From NCBI GenBank assembly GCA_026874595.1, contig CM049317.1:66196618-66260617 (forward strand): a stretch of DNA of 64,000 nt, read 5' to 3'. Below, piece by piece: positions 45,370 to 56,900 of this stretch (its first letter is position 1; each line of letters opens with the position of its first letter). The position numbers and the translations under genes were made by a program. The DNA is from Sipunculus nudus (lineage: Eukaryota; Annelida; Sipuncula; Golfingiida; Sipunculidae). The notes beneath the pieces were generated by a model, which saw only the letters and a list, made by a program, of their open reading frames with translations, was not told the DNA's origin and ran no database searches.

Positions 45370-45485
45370 TGAGATACCCCTGTAACTATCACTACAGGTT
45401 AGATCACCTCATGGGTCTTTCGGTTTAGGTATAATTACGTAAGTATTCATATCCGCTGGGAGTCCATTTTTCATAAAATGAAATA

Positions 45486-45486
45486 A

Positions 45487-45532
<46 letters not shown>
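45486..45532. repeat. (TA)n microsatellite inside a LINE
   Basis: A 46-bp TA tract interrupts the N-terminal RT region of the old element. Confidence 0.9.
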
Positions 45533-45536
<4 letters not shown>

Positions 45537-46225
45537 CAAACGGTGTGTTCGACTAATGATATGGTCAGACTGTAGAATCGATCTTCCATCGGATTTACCA
45601 GTTTTTAAATGATTTACAGCCATCCTAACGACGAATACACCAATGTTGAGAGTATCCTTTGGTGATATGTTTTTGATTGCCTGATTAACAATGTTATTAA
45701 GTTTCTCCGCTGTATCTTGCAGGTTTTTATATAAGTGTCTGTATTTATCCCCGAAGAGATTTGCAAAGTCTGTACTAGTAAATTTATTATCAACAGTCCT
45801 GATCTGTGAAGGGCCACCTGACTTTATCTTCTTTACTTCGGTCCATAAGTCTCTGTCTCGACTTCAATTTATCATGTCTGTCATACGTTATAGGTTATTC
45901 TCTTGTCTTTGGAAGTTTCTCATTATTCTGTGATAATCTGCAGGGATCCTACGTCTTATAACAGCCACATGTCCTGTATTTGGGCGACCATTCTGTATCT
46001 ATAGCCAGTGCCAGAACAAGGACTGTTCTTTAATTGGTTTTACCGCCTCTGACCAGTTTGGTATTCGTTTTCTGTTAGAGCTTGTTTGTTTTCGGTATGG
46101 TAGCCACTTGTAACTTGCATCTACACAACTTTGAACAATGTCTGCATAAAGCTTGTCTATATGTTTTTTTGTGGGTATGTGATGAACAGGTATTGTTGGA
46201 TCATGTTATAATATCATTAGAAATA

Positions 46226-47080
46226 TTAATTTTTTTCTAAATTTATATTTACTGTGTTTTTGTATCCCTGAATAGCATCCTCAATTGCATTAAACCATTC
46301 AACCTGATCACGTTTAGGGTAAATATCACAATTAACTCTGTATTTATCTACACGAATATCACATTTCATAAGCACCGGATTATGATTAGAGGCATTCGAT
46401 GGGTCATCTATAATTCCCATATGACAAATTGATTTATTAATATCACCTGAGCAGATGAAGTGATCAAGTGTGGAAGTACCCTCTCCCTCATAGTTCCTGT
46501 AAGTCTGATCAGGCAGAGCCTGCGGGCTATTCCAAGCAAAATATAGATTGTTATTAGCACAGAAGTGTTTTAAGTACTTTGTATAACTATTATGCCTGCA
46601 CAAGTCCACATTACAGTCCCAAGCAACAATAATGGGATTTGCATTGTAAATGTCGAGTGCTTGCTGAAGCTTATTTAAGGTGTCAAGAAATTCCTCATTA
46701 ACATCAGTTTTGGAACGATTATCACACGGTAAGTATATACAAATTAATATAACACTAGAATCATCTTACAGTCTCAGAGATACTGCGCATAAGCGATTTG
46801 ACCCCAGGGTTTAGTGGCTTGACACAGGCAGAGAGTGATTGGTGCCATAGTAGGCCATTATTCCATATGGCCGACCATAGAGTATATCTCAAGAGCTATC
46901 AATACCTTTTTGAGCTGTAAACATATAATTATCATGTATAGAAGCTAGAAATGATTCTCGTTCCTTAATCAACCATGTCTCCTGTAAAAATATTAAATCT
47001 GCACGATAAGCATCGATATGTGTTTTGATATAATACCTTTTCATATCATTTACTATACCAGTTAGGTTATATTATATAAT
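46226..47080 (-). pseudogene. APE-type endonuclease of the old non-LTR element
   Basis: Reading from 47080 downwards: an N-terminal stretch with DAYRADLIFLQETWLIKER (L-Q-E-T-W carries the catalytic Glu), then VILICIYLPCDNRSKTDV, NPIIVAWDCNVDL (in place of the usual G-D-F-N), EGEGTSTLDHFICSGD and NASNHNPVLMK. The last replaces the S-D-H of active enzymes with S-N-H, so a catalytic Asp is lost. Stops interrupt the first third. The 127-codon open part is 46609-46226. Confidence 0.7.
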
Positions 47081-47149
47081 GTTTCAAGTTTTTCAGATTG
47101 TTAGCTGGCATAGTAATAAAATTAAAGGTGGTTTTCGTTTGTAGATTTC

Positions 47150-47982
47150 TTATCCGAGTACACTCTCCTTATAAAGAATTTTCTGCACCCAATACCAGTC
47201 GACCAAAATGCCTCATCCATTACTTTATCTATATCATTAACATTTATCTTAATCTAATACGATTTCATTGATGACTCTTTATGTGATACTTTCTCAATAC
47301 CCATTACATTTACTCCTTCGTTAAGAATATAATCCTTCAATTCACTATCCTCTAGGTCATTACTGACTCTATTCACAAAGAGGTTGACAGTTCTTGGACC
47401 ACCTTTTTCGTGTCGCGATCCTTCTTACCGATAACCGTCGGCTTGTTTCGTCTTATGTCTCGTCGTTTCTAATGTTTCTGAAACTGGAAACCGTCGTTTT
47501 CAGTGTGTTGTGCACCTAGATCAGTTTCAGGCAGAGAGCTTGCTTTATTTTCTGTAGAGATTTTATTCTTATTTATAGGCTGTGGCCAGGGCCTTCTTTA
47601 ATCACGTCACTGAGTAGCTTGGGTGAGGGTTCCTTGCTTGTATCATGAAGGGACTGGCTTGGGCCTACACCTTTCTTCTCGTGACTAGCGTCCCTGTTAC
47701 TTCAACTTTGATTAGTTCCTGATGAACATTCGCGGTAAGGGCTGCGACTGAATCAGAAGTTTGCTCTGATCTTACTTCTACTAACTTAAGTCTCTGGTCC
47801 AATTTATTTATCATATCCAGGACTGCTAAATGTTCCATCTGTTCGGGTGGAAACCTTGGTAATCGTTCAAGGTCACATGCACCAAAACTCGGGAGACTGA
47901 TATTTTTGTTGTCCAGTTTTTGAAAAGCAGATACAATATCCGCTGCATCAGCTTCTCTTGCTGTTCTTGAACTTGATGTCAC
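47150..47982 (-). pseudogene. ORF1 of the old non-LTR element
   Basis: The 105-codon open part (47982-47665) has DAADIVSAFQKLDNKNISL, SFGACDLERLPRFPPEQ and a coiled-coil-like LDMINKLDQRLKLVEVRSE. Further on, in another frame, comes GPRTVNLFVNRVSNDLEDSE, NEGVNVMGIEKVSHKESSMK and EAFWSTGIGCRKFF, a C-terminal domain common in ORF1 of APE-type LINEs. Stops and a frameshift separate the two. Role in the family: RNA binding in the retrotransposition particle. Confidence 0.6.
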
Positions 47983-48429
47983 CCTACTTGGTTGCTCACC
48001 AAGTATTTCCGTGCTACCGTATGTCCAAAGCAGGGTTTTCGCCGTACAGATTTCATTTCTCTCGTAAAACCTGCTAACTGCAGCACGTAAATTATCCGCT
48101 GAAGACCTATGTATGTAGTACTGGACGTATGACAGCAGACAGTTATTGACACAGTCATATAATTTCCTTGTTTTATCTACATTAGATGTGTTTTCTTCGC
48201 TTCTCGATTTCCTCCCATCGTTTGCTGGTTCCTCCGCATTGTTCTTGTTTACTCTGTCCTCATTCTGCTGGCGGCCAACATTTTTTTATATACCCTTGGC
48301 CATTTTTCAATGGGACAGTCTAGGCAATTCAAGTCATCATCTATACGAAGGTCGACGCATTTGTTTTTGCTGTTTGCACTTCGAGCATAAGCAAGCCATC
48401 AGCTATATATATTTATATATGTATTTTTA

Positions 48430-50035
48430 TCAAATATTCTCTATTAATAATAATAATAAATAATAATAATTTATTCACTTAATACCGCGCCACCTTCCAA
48501 CACTCAGTGTTGCTCAGGGGCGCCTTACAATAACATGCATAATTTGAGTTGAAATTTAAAATAAGAGATAAATAAAAATTAAAGTACTAAAAAAAAAAAG
48601 TATGAGAATTGACTAAGATAAGTAAAAGTCTGTAAGTAGTGAAACTGACTAGAGAAATTGTCTAATTATATGCAAAGCTAAAAAGATGTGTCTTTAGTTT
48701 CTTCTTGAAAGTGTCATATGAGTCACACATTTTAAGGACCATAGGCAACTGATTCCATAACTTTGGTACAGCGACTGCAAATGCGCGATCTCCATAGGAT
48801 CTAGTTCTGGAGGCTGGTTGCTGCAGGAGTAGTTGGCTGTTTGATCGGAGACTTCTTGATGGCACATATGGGGACACAAGCTCGGACAAATATGCAGGGG
48901 CTTGACCATTTACACATTGATAAGTTAGACACAAAGCCTTGAAATTGACCCGATGCTTAACAGGAAGCCAGTGAAGATCTCTCAGAATTCCTGTGATGCT
49001 GTCACGCATACGCTTCCTGGTGACTATCCGAGCTGCACAGTTCTGAACGCGCTGCAGTTTAGCGATCTGCGCAGCTGGTACATTCAGAAGCAGTGAGTTG
49101 CAGCTATCAAGCCTTGTAGAAATAAAGGCATTTATCAGTCGTTCTGTGGCGTCACGTGTAAGCATGTGTCTTACTGCCGCAATGTTATGTAGATGGAAAT
49201 AGCATGTTTTGCAGATGTGTCGAACATGCTCTTCCATTGTTGCAGCCTGGTCCAACATTGATCCCAAGTTCCTGATGCTGGGGCTAGCAAAGACAGTATC
49301 GGCCCCGACACGAAGGGCTGGAATGTCAACTCTTGTCCTAAGACGGGGTGATGTTAGCACCATGAGTTCTGTCTTATTGCCGTTTAGCTTGAGCTTATTC
49401 ACAACCATCCATGCATTAAGATCAGCAATGCACCGCTGCACAGCAGCCATTGAGTCGTCAATGGTGGGTGAGGTATGGAGATTAAAGGTCATAGCTAGCT
49501 GATCATCATCTGCATATAGATGAATGAGGAGCCCATGTAGAGCAACAATGTCACAAATAGGAGCAGTGTACATGGAAAACAGAATGGGGCCAAGTACTGA
49601 CCCCTGGGGGACGCCGTGACACACATCCAGGGCAGTCGAGGTCTCACCATTGAAAATTACAGTTTGTGTCCTGCAGCTGAGATAGTCTGCCAACCATTCC
49701 AGAACCTTACCTTTTATGCCGTACCTGTGACGGAGCCTGTCAAGCAGAATTGAATGGGAGATGCAATCAAATGCAGCAGACAGGTCGAACAATACAAGTA
49801 TCACACCTCGTTGGTTGTCAATAGCCGAGAGGATATCATTGTGCATCCTGAGTAGAGCAGTCTCAACACTATGACGTGCACGATATGCTGATTGAAACTT
49901 AGGGTACAGAGCATTGTCTTCCAGATGGATGGTGAGTTGCTTGGCCACAATCCTCTCTACAACCTTAGAGAGGAACGGTAGATTCGACACAGGCCTGAAG
50001 TTTGATATATCGTAATATCGTAATCGTAACATATC
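48430..50035 (-). mobile_element. 5'-truncated non-LTR retrotransposon with (ATT)n tail
   Basis: The element starts abruptly in the RT (about 50035) and ends with a 3' UTR that carries GCGCGGTATTAAGTGAATAA followed by (ATT)n-type repeats (48443-48470 on the + strand read as TAATAATAA). A 5' truncation with an intact 3' tail is the expected product of target-primed reverse transcription. It sits about 290 bp from the 5' end of the older element, in the same orientation. Confidence 0.8.
48662..50032 (-). CDS. Reverse transcriptase (C-terminal part of ORF2), 456-codon open frame
   Basis: Residues 9-24 read ISNFRPVSNLPFLSKV, the conserved (N)-x-R-P-V-S-N-L-P-x-(L)-S-K start of the RT core. FQSAYRARHSVETAL is at 46-60, motif A VLFDLSAAFD at 80-89, motif B GVPQGSVLGPILFSMYTAP at about 140-158, and motif C HLYADD at 171-176 with both catalytic Asp residues. 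The C-terminal third has NAFISTRLDSCNSLL, RVQNCAARIVTRKRM and LHWLPVKHRVNFKAL, typical of CR1/L2/Rex-like animal LINEs. The endonuclease and RT N-terminus are missing because of the 5' truncation, and the listed ATG is only the first in frame, not a native start. The frame has no stops, so the insertion is much younger than its neighbour at 44-48 kb. Confidence 0.85.
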   Translation of the reverse strand: MLRLRYYDISNFRPVSNLPFLSKVVERIVAKQLTIHLEDNALYPKFQSAYRARHSVETALLRMHNDILSAIDNQRGVILVLFDLSAAFDCISHSILLDRLRHRYGIKGKVLEWLADYLSCRTQTVIFNGETSTALDVCHGVPQGSVLGPILFSMYTAPICDIVALHGLLIHLYADDDQLAMTFNLHTSPTIDDSMAAVQRCIADLNAWMVVNKLKLNGNKTELMVLTSPRLRTRVDIPALRVGADTVFASPSIRNLGSMLDQAATMEEHVRHICKTCYFHLHNIAAVRHMLTRDATERLINAFISTRLDSCNSLLLNVPAAQIAKLQRVQNCAARIVTRKRMRDSITGILRDLHWLPVKHRVNFKALCLTYQCVNGQAPAYLSELVSPYVPSRSLRSNSQLLLQQPASRTRSYGDRAFAVAVPKLWNQLPMVLKMCDSYDTFKKKLKTHLFSFAYN

Positions 50036-50039
50036 TGTA

Positions 50040-51290
50040 GTGTATATGACCTAATATTACACGAACAGCTAACATCGGTAATTGCAAGGTTATTCCCTGT
50101 TACTAATCAACTATCATATTCCTTTTCTAATAATTTTTCTGAAAGTTGTTATTAGAAACCAATAAATAAATTTTATTTATTGTTTTTTTTTGGTTGATGG
50201 TCAAAACAATTATTAGATGAGATTGGTTGGCCACCTGTTTTATTCCTGACTAAAAAACTATAACTTCTCAATTCTCATGTCAAGGGAGTAAATATATTCT
50301 TGTATTTTTACAAAGTGCATAATGTTTTGGCCCATATCATAAAACAATTACACAATTGACATCATTTCTTGCATGTGCATGGCGAATATATAGAAGAATA
50401 TGTTTACTATTTATGATCAAAGACAAATCAGTCGTTTTGATAATAGGCATTCTTGAAGTGTAACAATGGGTTTTCAATGGAAAATTGAAGTTTTTCCATA
50501 ATATCTCAAAAGAATTAGGTCCTAGTGAACCAATTTTTGGTATGGTAGGGGAATCGGTGGACATCTAACTGTATGCCAAATCTTAGGAGCTTAGAGCTGG
50601 CCCGGGCAGCTGAGCTCTAGCAAACTGCATAACACTAGCTTTATGTAAACAGTACTTGATACTTAAAAATTTGAATAAAATCTACAGTTTTTACTGATTT
50701 CAAATTTCAGATGTAAACAGATCATATGCTGATGAAAACATGATATGAAAATTATATCAACAGTGCTTACAGGAAACAAACGTGCCATGATCACAGTTGG
50801 CCAAAATGTAAGGTATTGATTTTATATTTATGCTAATAACTTATAAAATGTGAAAAATTCAGAACTCATTTTTGGTATACAGTTGAATCTTGATTAAAGA
50901 ATGTTATATCAATGAAAGAAAGTCTCTAGCTTCAGCAGTTCTCAAGTTAAGGGAGTAAATATATTTCCTGATATTTATCAAAGTGCATTATGTTACATAG
51001 GAAATATATAGAGGAATGGATATAATAAAAAGTTTTAATATCAGGTCAGTGGTTTTAATATTATGCATTCTTGAAGTGTGACAATGGGTTTTCAATGGAA
51101 AATTGAGGTTTTTCCTTAATATCTCAAAGGAACGAAGCTGTAGTAACACATTTTTTGAATGGAAGGAGACTTTCGGGACATCTAACCGTGTGCCAAATTT
51201 CAGATTGTAAGTCGAACGGTTTCAAAACGTGCCCTAATAACAGACAGAAGGACGCCCATATAGGCGGGGAACTGCCGGTTTCACCCTGTT
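50040..51290. repeat. Interspersed repeat, partially duplicated in tandem
   Basis: About 50275-50600 and about 50935-51215 are direct copies sharing GGGAGTAAATATATT, CAATGGGTTTTCAATGGAAA, a GGTTTTTCC(A/T)TAATATCTCAAA-like block and GACATCTAAC(T/C)GT(A/G)TGCCAAAT. The second copy ends with CGGTTTCAAAACGTGCCC, the complement of the repeat at 31410. No gene is present. Confidence 0.65.
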
Positions 51291-51294
51291 AAAG

Positions 51295-52410
51295 CATCAG
51301 TGTCTAGCAAACTTGCCTGAGTGTCATGCAAAGTTTGAATCGTCACTGCAAAACTTGCTATACTCAATAATTGCAAACTTGCTAGCAAATTGCTAGCAAT
51401 TTAGCAACTAAGGACCCGCCCTGTAACACCCGTACCCACCACACAACTTGCTAGCAATTTGCTTGCAATTCAGCAACTTTGACATCCTCCTAAGAACAGC
51501 CGTCCCCTTCACGCAATTTGCTAGCAAATTACTAGCAATTTAGCAACTTTGGACCCGCCCCATAAATAGCCGTCCCAATCACGCAAATTACTAGCTATTT
51601 GCTAGCAATTTCGCAACTTTGACATCCTCCCAATAACATCCGTCCCCATCAAGCAAATTGCTAGCAATTCAGCAAATTTGACACCCTCCCCGGAATAGCC
51701 GTCCCAATCACGCAAATTGCTAGCAAATTGCTAGCACTTTCGCAACCTTGACACCGACTGTGTAACAGCCGTCCCCATCCCGCAAATTGCTAGCAATTTC
51801 GCAACTTTGACATCCCGCCGTGTAACAGCCGTCCCCTTCACGCAAATTGCTACCAATTTAGCATCTTTGACATCTTTCCAGTAACAGCCGTCCCCATCCC
51901 AAAACTTGCTAGCAATTATCTGACAGTTTCGCAACTTTAAAAACCCACCATGTAACAGCCGTCTCCATCACGCAAATTGCTAGAAATTAAGCAACTTTGA
52001 CATCCTCCCCGTAACAGCCGTTCCCATATAGTAAATTGCTAGCAATTTGCTAGAAATATCGCAACTTTGACCCCTTCCCCGTAACAGCCGTCCCCTTCAC
52101 GCATATTGCTGGAAATTTCCTAGCATTTTCGCAACTTTGACATCCTTTCCGTAACAGCCGTCCCCATCCAACAAATTGCTAGCAATTTAGCAACTTTGAC
52201 ATCCCTTTCGTTAATTTTGGAACTTTGCTACCCTCCTTGTAACAACCGTTCCCATCAAGCAATTTACTTGCAAATTTGCAACTTTGCTGCCCTCCCCGTA
52301 GCAGCCATCCCCTCTGGGAATGTGCTAGCAATTTTGCAACTTTGCTATCCTCCCCCGTAACAGCTATCCTCTCTGGGAATTCACTTGCTATTTGCTAGCA
52401 ATATATCAAC
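51295..52410 (+). repeat. 59/71-bp satellite (AATTGCTAGCAA family)
   Basis: About 15 units with GCCGTCCCC marks at 51498, 51568, 51640, 51698, 51768, 51828, 51887, 51958, 52017, 52087 and 52158. A unit reads GTAACAGCCGTCCCCATC, CGCAAATTGCTAGCAATTTA, GCAACTTTGACATCCTCCC. Spacing is either about 59 or about 71 bp, the difference being one extra AATTGCTAGCAA module. The outer units are more diverged. It shares the GCAAATTGCTAGCAA core and the ACTTTGACA motif with the ~119-bp satellite. Confidence 0.9.
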
Positions 52411-52498
52411 GTCGGGGGATTACTCCACGTCCCAAACACTCTGCAGGCCCCCTCACACTCAACAACATATGTAGCTGCACCCGGACAGCTGTTGTTTG

Positions 52499-52500
52499 TA

Positions 52501-52550
<50 letters not shown>

Positions 52551-52559
52551 TATATATAA
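52499..52559. repeat. (TA)n microsatellite
   Basis: A TA tract with a single CA interruption. It lies just after a CTCCACGTCCCAAACACTCT block that is also found near 19100 and 34650. Confidence 0.9.
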
Positions 52560-52779
52560 ATTACGTAAGGTGATACGTAAGGTAATTCAACATGTATAAC
52601 CATGTTATTATAAAACATGCGAGGTGGATATTTATTTATAAATAAATATACATGTATATTTATATATTTATATGTATATGTCGGGTATAGCAGTGCATAT
52701 TCTGTCTACAGTGGAAGATATGAGCTGTACATATAATAATGCCATGTTATTATATAAACATATCAGGTGGATATTTCAA

Positions 52780-53930
52780 ACATATACTGCACTGTTTCAT
52801 GCCAAAATGGTTAGGGTAACCCACATCACGGATATACCGTATATTACTAGTGACAAACATATACTGGAGTATTCCATGCCCGAAGGGTAAGGGTAACCCA
52901 TATCAGGGATATACTATATATTACAAGTGACACACATATACTAGAGTATCCCATGCCCGAAGGGTTAGGGTAACCCATATCCAAAATATGCCAAATATTC
53001 CTTGTGACAAAAATATACTGGAGTATTCCATGCCCGAAGCGTTAGGGTAACCCATAACACAGATATACAATATATTAACAGTGAGAAACATATACTCGAC
53101 TATTCCAATCCCGAAGTGTTAGTTTAAACCACATCACGTTTATAACATATAATACTAGTAGCAAACACTTACTGGAATATTCCAAGTGTGAGGGGCTAGA
53201 AATCCATGGCCGAATGGTAGGGGTAAATTATATCCCGGATATACCAAATATTACCTGTGAAAAACTTTTGTTGCAGTTTTCCTTGCCCGTACGGTTAGAG
53301 TAACACAAATAACGTAAATAGTATAAATTATAAGTGACAAAGATTTACTTGAGTATTCCATGCCCCAAGGGTTAGGGTAACTCATATCCTGGATATACCA
53401 TGTATTCCTTGAGACAAAAATATACTGGGGTATTAATGCCCGGAGTGTCAGTTAAACCCACATCACGTATATAACATATATTACCACTGACAATCATATA
53501 CTGGAGTATTCCACCCTGAAGAATTAGAGTAACCAATATCCCGGATATACTATATACTATGTTTCTAGTGACAAACATATACTGGAGTATTTCATGTCCA
53601 AAGGGCTAGAGTAGCCCATATCAAAGAAGTGTCATATATTACCTGTGACTCAATGCCCGAAGGTTAAGGGTAACATATATCACTTACCATATACTACAAA
53701 CATATACTAGACTAATCCATGTCTGATGTTTAAGGAAAACCCTATTCCGAATATAATATATATATCTAGTGACAAACATATACTGGGGTACTCCCTGCCT
53801 GAATGGCAAGCGTAACCTATATCCCGGATATACAATATATTTATAGGGACAAACATATAGGGTAGTGTTCCATGACCCTAAGGTTAGGGAAATCAATATC
53901 TCGGATATACCAAAGATACTCCCTGGCCAA
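52780..53930 (+). repeat. Second, diverged block of the 77-bp satellite (S77)
   Basis: About 15 units share TACTGGAGTATT(C/T)CATGCCCGAAG, GGTTAGGGTAACCCATATC and ATTACTAGTGACAAACAT with the 23.7-30.85 kb array. Units are far more variable than in the main array, with several lacking the hairpin. The block ends at about 53930, where it meets the ~119-bp satellite. Confidence 0.85.
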
Positions 53931-53934
53931 TTTT

Positions 53935-56900
53935 TTTGGTAAATCCGCAAATTGCTAGCAAATTGCTAGTATGACAGGCAGGCCCCCTCTCTCCTGGTCG
54001 CCTAGGTCGAAAACTGCTAGCGATTTGCGGATACCCCCCAGTCATTTTTTTTTCGGGTCAATCCGCAAATTGCTAGCAAATTGCTACTTTGACAGCCAGG
54101 CCCCCTTCTCTCCAATACCCCCAAGTCGCAAATTGCTAGCAATTTGCGGTTACACACCGGCCAATTTTTTTTTGGTATATCCGCAATTTGCCAGCAAATT
54201 GCTACTTTGATAGCCAGGCCTCCTCTCTCCTGGTTGCCCCGGACGCTAATTGCTAGCAATATGCGGATACCCCCCGGCCAATTTTTTTTTCGGGTAAATC
54301 CGCAAATTGCTAGCAAATTGCTAATAGGACAGCTAGGCCCCCTCTTTCCTGGGCGCCCATGGGTCAAATTGCAAGCAATTTGCGGACACCCTCCAGCCAA
54401 TTTTTTTTTCTAGTATATCCGCTAATTGCTAGCAAATTGCTACTTTGACAGCCAGGCCCTCACTCTCCTTGGCACCCAGGTCGCCAATTGCTAGCACTTA
54501 GGGGATAACCCCCCCCCCCAATTCTTTTCGGGTCAATCTGCGAACTGCTACCAAATTGATACTTTGACAGCCAGGCCCCCTCTCTCCATGTAGCCCCGGA
54601 CGCAAATTGTTAGCAATTTGCGAATACCCCCCTGCGCATATTTTTACGGGTCAATTCGCAAATTGCTAGCAAATTGCTACTTTGATAGCCAGGCCCCCTC
54701 TCTCCTGGTCGCCTAGGTCGCAAATTGCTAGCAATCAGGCCCCCTCTCTCCTTGTTGCCCCGGATGCAAATTGTTAGCAATTTGCGAATACCACCCGGCC
54801 AATTTTATTCTGGTAAATCTGCGAATTGCTACCATATTGCTACTTTGACAGCCAGGCCCCCTCTCTCCTTGTTGCCCCGGATGCAAATTGTTAGCAATTT
54901 GCGAATACCACCCGGCCAATTTTTTGTCGGGTAAATTCGCAAATTGCATGCAAATTGCCACTTGGTCAGCCAGGCCCCCATTCTCCTGGTCGCCGAGGTC
55001 GCAAATTGCTAGCAATTTGCTGATACCCTCCGGTCAATTTTTTTATGGTTAATCCGCAAATTGCTAGCAAATTGCTAATAGGACAGCCAGGCCCCCTCTT
55101 TCCTGGGCGCCCATGTGGCAAATTGCAAGCAATTTGCGGATACCCCGGCCAATTTTTTTTCTTCTGGTAAATCGAAAAATTGTTAGCAAATTGCTACTTT
55201 GACAGCCAGGCTCCCTCTCTCCTGGGCGCCCAGGTGGAAAATCGCAAGCAATTTCCAGATACCCTCCGGGCAAATTTTTTTCGGGTATATCCGGAAATTG
55301 CTAGGAAATTCCTACATTGACAGGCAGGCCCCCGTTCTCCTAGCCGCCCCGTCGCAAATTGCTAACATTTTCGGGATACCCCCCCCCCCCCGCCTAATTT
55401 TTTTTTCGCGTCAATCTGCAAATTGCTACCATATTGCTACTTTGACAGCCAGGCTCCCTCTCTTCTTTGTGCCCCGAACGCAAATTGCTAGCAATTTGCG
55501 GATACTCCCCGGCCAATTTTTTTTGGTAAATCTGCAAATTGCTAGCAAATTGCTACTTTGACAGCCAGGCCCCCTCTCTCCTCGTTGCCCGGGAAGCAAA
55601 TTGTTAGCAATTTGCGAATACCCCTCGGCCTATTTTTTTCGGGTCAATCCGCAAATTGCTAGCAAATTGCTACTTTGACAGCCAGGCCCACCCTCTCCTG
55701 GTTGCCCAGGTCGCAAATTGCTAGAAATTTGCTGATACCCTCTGGCTAGTTTTTTTCTGATAAATCCGCAAATTGCTAACAGGACAGCCACGCCCCCTCT
55801 TTCCTGGGCGCCCATGTGGCAAATTGCAAGCAATTTGCGGAAACCCTTCGGCCAATTTTTTTTTCTAGTATATCCGCAAATTGCTAGCAATTTGCTACTT
55901 TGACAGCCAGGCCCTCCCTCTCCTGGGCGCCCAGGTCGCCAATTGCTAGCACTTTGGGGATAACCCCCTCCCCCCCCCCCCAATTTTTTTCGGGTCAATC
56001 TGCGAATTGCTACCAAATTGGTACTTTGACAGCCAGGCCCTCTCTCACCTGGGAGCCCAGGTCGCAAATTGCTAGCAATTTGCGGATGCCCCACCCCCTG
56101 GCCAATTTTGTTCTGGTAAATCAGCAAATTGGTAGCAAATTTCTACTTTGACAGCTAGGCCCCCTCTCTCCTGTTTACCCCGGTCACAAATTGCTATTAA
56201 TTTTCGGATTACCCCGGCCATTTTTTTCCTGGAAAATCCGCAAATTGCCAGCAAATTGCTACTTTGACAGCCATGCCCCCTCTCTCCTGGACGCCCAGGT
56301 CGGAAATTGCTAGCAATTTGCGGATACCCCTCGGCCAACTTTTTTATCTCGGGTAAATCCGCAAAATGCTAGCAAATTGCTACTTTGACAGCCAGGCCCA
56401 CACTCTCCTGGGCGCCCTGGTCGCAAATTGCCAGTAATTTGTGGATACCCCCCCCCCAATTTTTTCGGGTCAATCTGCGAATTGCTAGCAAATTGGTACT
56501 TTGACAGCCAGGCCCCCTCTCTCATTGTTTTCCCGTACGCTAATTGCTAGCAATATGCGGATAGCCCCCGGCCAATTTTTTTTTCGGGTAAATCCGCAAA
56601 TTGCATGCAAATTGCTACTTGGACAGCGAGGCCCCCTCTCTTCTGGACGCCGAGGTCGCAAATTGCTAGCAATTTGCTGATACCCTTCGGCCAATTTTTT
56701 TATGGTAAATCCGCAAATTGCTAGCAAATTGCTAATAGGACAGCAAGGTCCCCTCTTTCCTGGGCGCCCATGTGGCAAATTGCAAGCAATTTGCGGATAC
56801 CCCGGCCATTTGTTTTTCTTCTTGTAAATCGAAAAATTGTTAGCAAATTGCTACTTTGACAGCCAGGCTCCCTCTCTCCTGGGCGCCCAGGTGGGAAATT

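Larger units (their letters stand above)
43972..48140 (-). mobile_element. Old non-LTR retrotransposon, near full length, decayed
   Basis: In 5'-to-3' order on the - strand the element carries ORF1 (47982 down to about 47150), an APE-type endonuclease (about 47080-46226) and a reverse transcriptase with its C-terminal region (about 45370-44150). It ends in AATAAAG followed by a TA tail (about 43972-43992). Stops, frameshifts and a (TA)n insertion at 45486-45532 break all coding parts. It belongs to the APE-type (Jockey/I-like) LINE groups; a clade cannot be assigned by eye. Confidence 0.75.
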
